A stretch of DNA of 6,942 bases from Clostridiales bacterium (GTDB lineage Bacteria > Bacillota > Sulfobacillia > UBA995), in the NCBI GenBank assembly GCA_003517845.1, contig DOZU01000035.1:1-6942 (forward strand). The letters are read 5' to 3'. Shown in pieces: positions 6,215 through 6,942 of the stretch (position 1 is the stretch's first letter; each line of letters opens with the position of its first letter). The position numbers and the translations under genes are program-made. The notes under the pieces are model-generated. The model was given only the letters and a program-made list of their open reading frames with translations, was not told where the DNA came from and did not search any database.

Positions 6215-6446
6215 GTTCATCCTGATGTCGCTTCTCGTGATACTGGCGATCGTCGCCGTCTTCATGCGCGACCTGCTTGCGGCGACGGTCGTCTTCATGG
6301 TCTACAGCCTGGTCATGGCGATAGTGTTCACCGAGTTGCGGGCCCCCGATGTAGCCTTGACCGAGGCTGCGGTTGGCGGTGGTATCACCACCCTGCTTTT
6401 CGTCATCACCATCTCCAAGACCGCCCGGAGAGAAGAGGATGACTAG
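6201..6446 (+). CDS. DUF4040 / MbhD-like small antiporter subunit, second copy
   Basis: An 81-residue, three-helix protein equivalent to the gene at 3541-3792. RDLLAATVVFMVYSLVMA (23-40) and LRAPDVALTEAAVGGGITT (46-64), with D50 and E55, are the family hallmarks, followed by a charged end (KTARREEDD). The ATG at 6201 follows GGGAG by about 7 bases, inside mrpG. It stands in for the MbhD-equivalent part of MrpA, which again is not present as a large protein. The stop, TAG at 6444, lies just past a second ATG (6439) that looks like the intended start of the next gene. Confidence 0.92.
   Translation: MGISEFILMSLLVILAIVAVFMRDLLAATVVFMVYSLVMAIVFTELRAPDVALTEAAVGGGITTLLFVITISKTARREEDD
6427..6441 (+). 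promoter_or_regulatory. Strong ribosome-binding site and ATG, out of frame with the MbhE-like gene
   Basis: GGAGAGAAGAGG directly precedes ATG at 6439-6441, the best-looking start signal between the two genes and in the overlapping position used elsewhere in these operons. The frame it opens has no family resemblance. The conserved MbhE sequence runs one frame away, from IWPRFLVLLVAG at 6449 onward. Confidence 0.6.
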
Positions 6447-6466
6447 ACATCTGGCCCCGCTTCCTC

Positions 6467-6721
6467 GTGTTGCTGGTGGCGGGGGCGATACTCACCCTCG
6501 CCGTAACCGACATGCCGGCCTTCGGCGATCCCGAGGCACCTGCTCACCAGCATGTCGCCCCCCGCTACATGGCCATGGCCTATGAGGAGACCGGGGTGAC
6601 CAACATGGTCACCGCCATCCTGGCCGATTACCGCGGGTATGACACTCTGGGCGAACTGACGGTGATCTTCACCGCCGGCGCCGCCGTGCTGTCGATTCTG
6701 GCAGGGAGAAAGCACAAGTGA
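6467..6721 (+). CDS. MbhE-like antiporter subunit (start damaged or misplaced)
   Basis: An 84-residue protein, stand-alone equivalent of residues 1-88 of the minus-strand fusion. NMVTAILADYRGYDTLGE (46-63) is the diagnostic motif, preceded by a helix and DMPAFGDPEAPAH. From the first possible start (GTG 6467) the N-terminal helix is short. Similarity to the other copy continues upstream in the same frame (IWPRFLVLLV against LPAFLLVVAI), back to a stop at 6440-6442, with no ATG, GTG or TTG before 6467. The bases before that GTG are pyrimidine-rich and lack a ribosome site. The good site and ATG at 6427-6441 are in another frame, and one base removed between 6442 and 6448 would join them. So this is either a gene with an indel (natural or a sequencing error) or one with a weak GTG start. 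The stop overlaps the mrpB start. Confidence 0.8.
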   Translation: MLLVAGAILTLAVTDMPAFGDPEAPAHQHVAPRYMAMAYEETGVTNMVTAILADYRGYDTLGELTVIFTAGAAVLSILAGRKHK

Positions 6722-6942
6722 CGAGCGTAATCATCCGGACCGTTGCTCGGATACTCGTCCCCTTCATCCAGCTGTTTGGGATGTATGTCATCGTGCACGG
6801 GCCCGTCAGCCCCGGCGGCGGGTTCCAGGGCGGGGTGATTGTGGGGGCGAGCATCATACTGCTGGCGCTGTCTTTCGACTTGGCCAGCGCCGAGGCGAGA
6901 GCAAGACGTGAGATTCGTATCGCCATGGATAGCATAGCATCC
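6718..6942 (+). CDS. mrpB: Na+/H+ antiporter subunit B, second copy (MrpB), N-terminal part
   Basis: The frame runs from a GTG at 6718 to the window edge (75 residues, roughly half of a typical MrpB). PFIQLFGMYVIVHGPVSPGG and GGGFQGG match the family signature and residues 115-138 of the minus-strand fusion, where H in GHVSPGG is replaced by P here. The GTG overlaps the MbhE stop as GTGA, so translation is likely coupled. The visible end (ALSFDLASAEARARREIR) enters the polar loop after helix 2. Position after MbhD and MbhE is the standard order, and mrpC and mrpD would be expected next, beyond the window. Confidence 0.92.
   Translation, partial: MTSVIIRTVARILVPFIQLFGMYVIVHGPVSPGGGFQGGVIVGASIILLALSFDLASAEARARREIRIAMDSIAS

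Noticed and set aside
6439..6585. Open frame starting at the strong ATG at 6439
   Set aside because: Despite the good ribosome site, the translation is Pro/Arg-rich with no resemblance to the family, while the neighbouring frame encodes the conserved MbhE sequence. Treated as evidence for an indel, not as a gene.

Overview
The window is almost entirely membrane-transport genes. It holds two divergent gene sets for a multisubunit cation/proton antiporter of the Mrp/Mnh (Sha) family, in the form found in membrane-bound hydrogenase (Mbh/Mbs-type) complexes. The DNA is GC-rich (low sixties percent by eye) with strongly G/C-ending codons. Genes are tightly packed with start/stop overlaps, Shine-Dalgarno sequences and frequent GTG/TTG starts, which indicates a high-GC prokaryote, most likely a bacterium. 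Nothing in the sequence fixes the phylum.

Minus strand, read from 4907 down to 1: mrpE, mrpF, mrpG, a small DUF4040/MbhD-like subunit, a fusion of an MbhE-like domain with MrpB, mrpC, mrpD, then a second MrpD/NuoN-like ion-pump subunit that runs off the left edge. All spacings are between a 4-base overlap and 33 bases, so this reads as one operon.

A stretch of about 190 bases (4908-5097) separates the two sets. It has no convincing gene and must carry the start signals for both directions. It contains two perfect short inverted repeats.

Plus strand, from 5098 to the right edge: a second mrpE, mrpF, mrpG, DUF4040/MbhD-like subunit, MbhE-like subunit and mrpB. MbhE and MrpB are separate genes here, and mrpB is cut by the window end. 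The MbhE-like gene has a damaged-looking start: a strong ribosome-binding site and ATG lie one frame away from the conserved N-terminus.

Together the genes encode the small subunits (E, F, G, B, C and the MbhD/MbhE pieces that correspond to the C-terminal part of MrpA) and two large pump subunits. These would form a membrane complex exchanging Na+ (or another cation) for H+, possibly driven by a redox module outside the window. No full-length MrpA and no hydrogenase or dehydrogenase subunit is visible. The duplicated, divergent arrangement is the main point of interest. I saw no tRNA, rRNA, CRISPR or mobile element.
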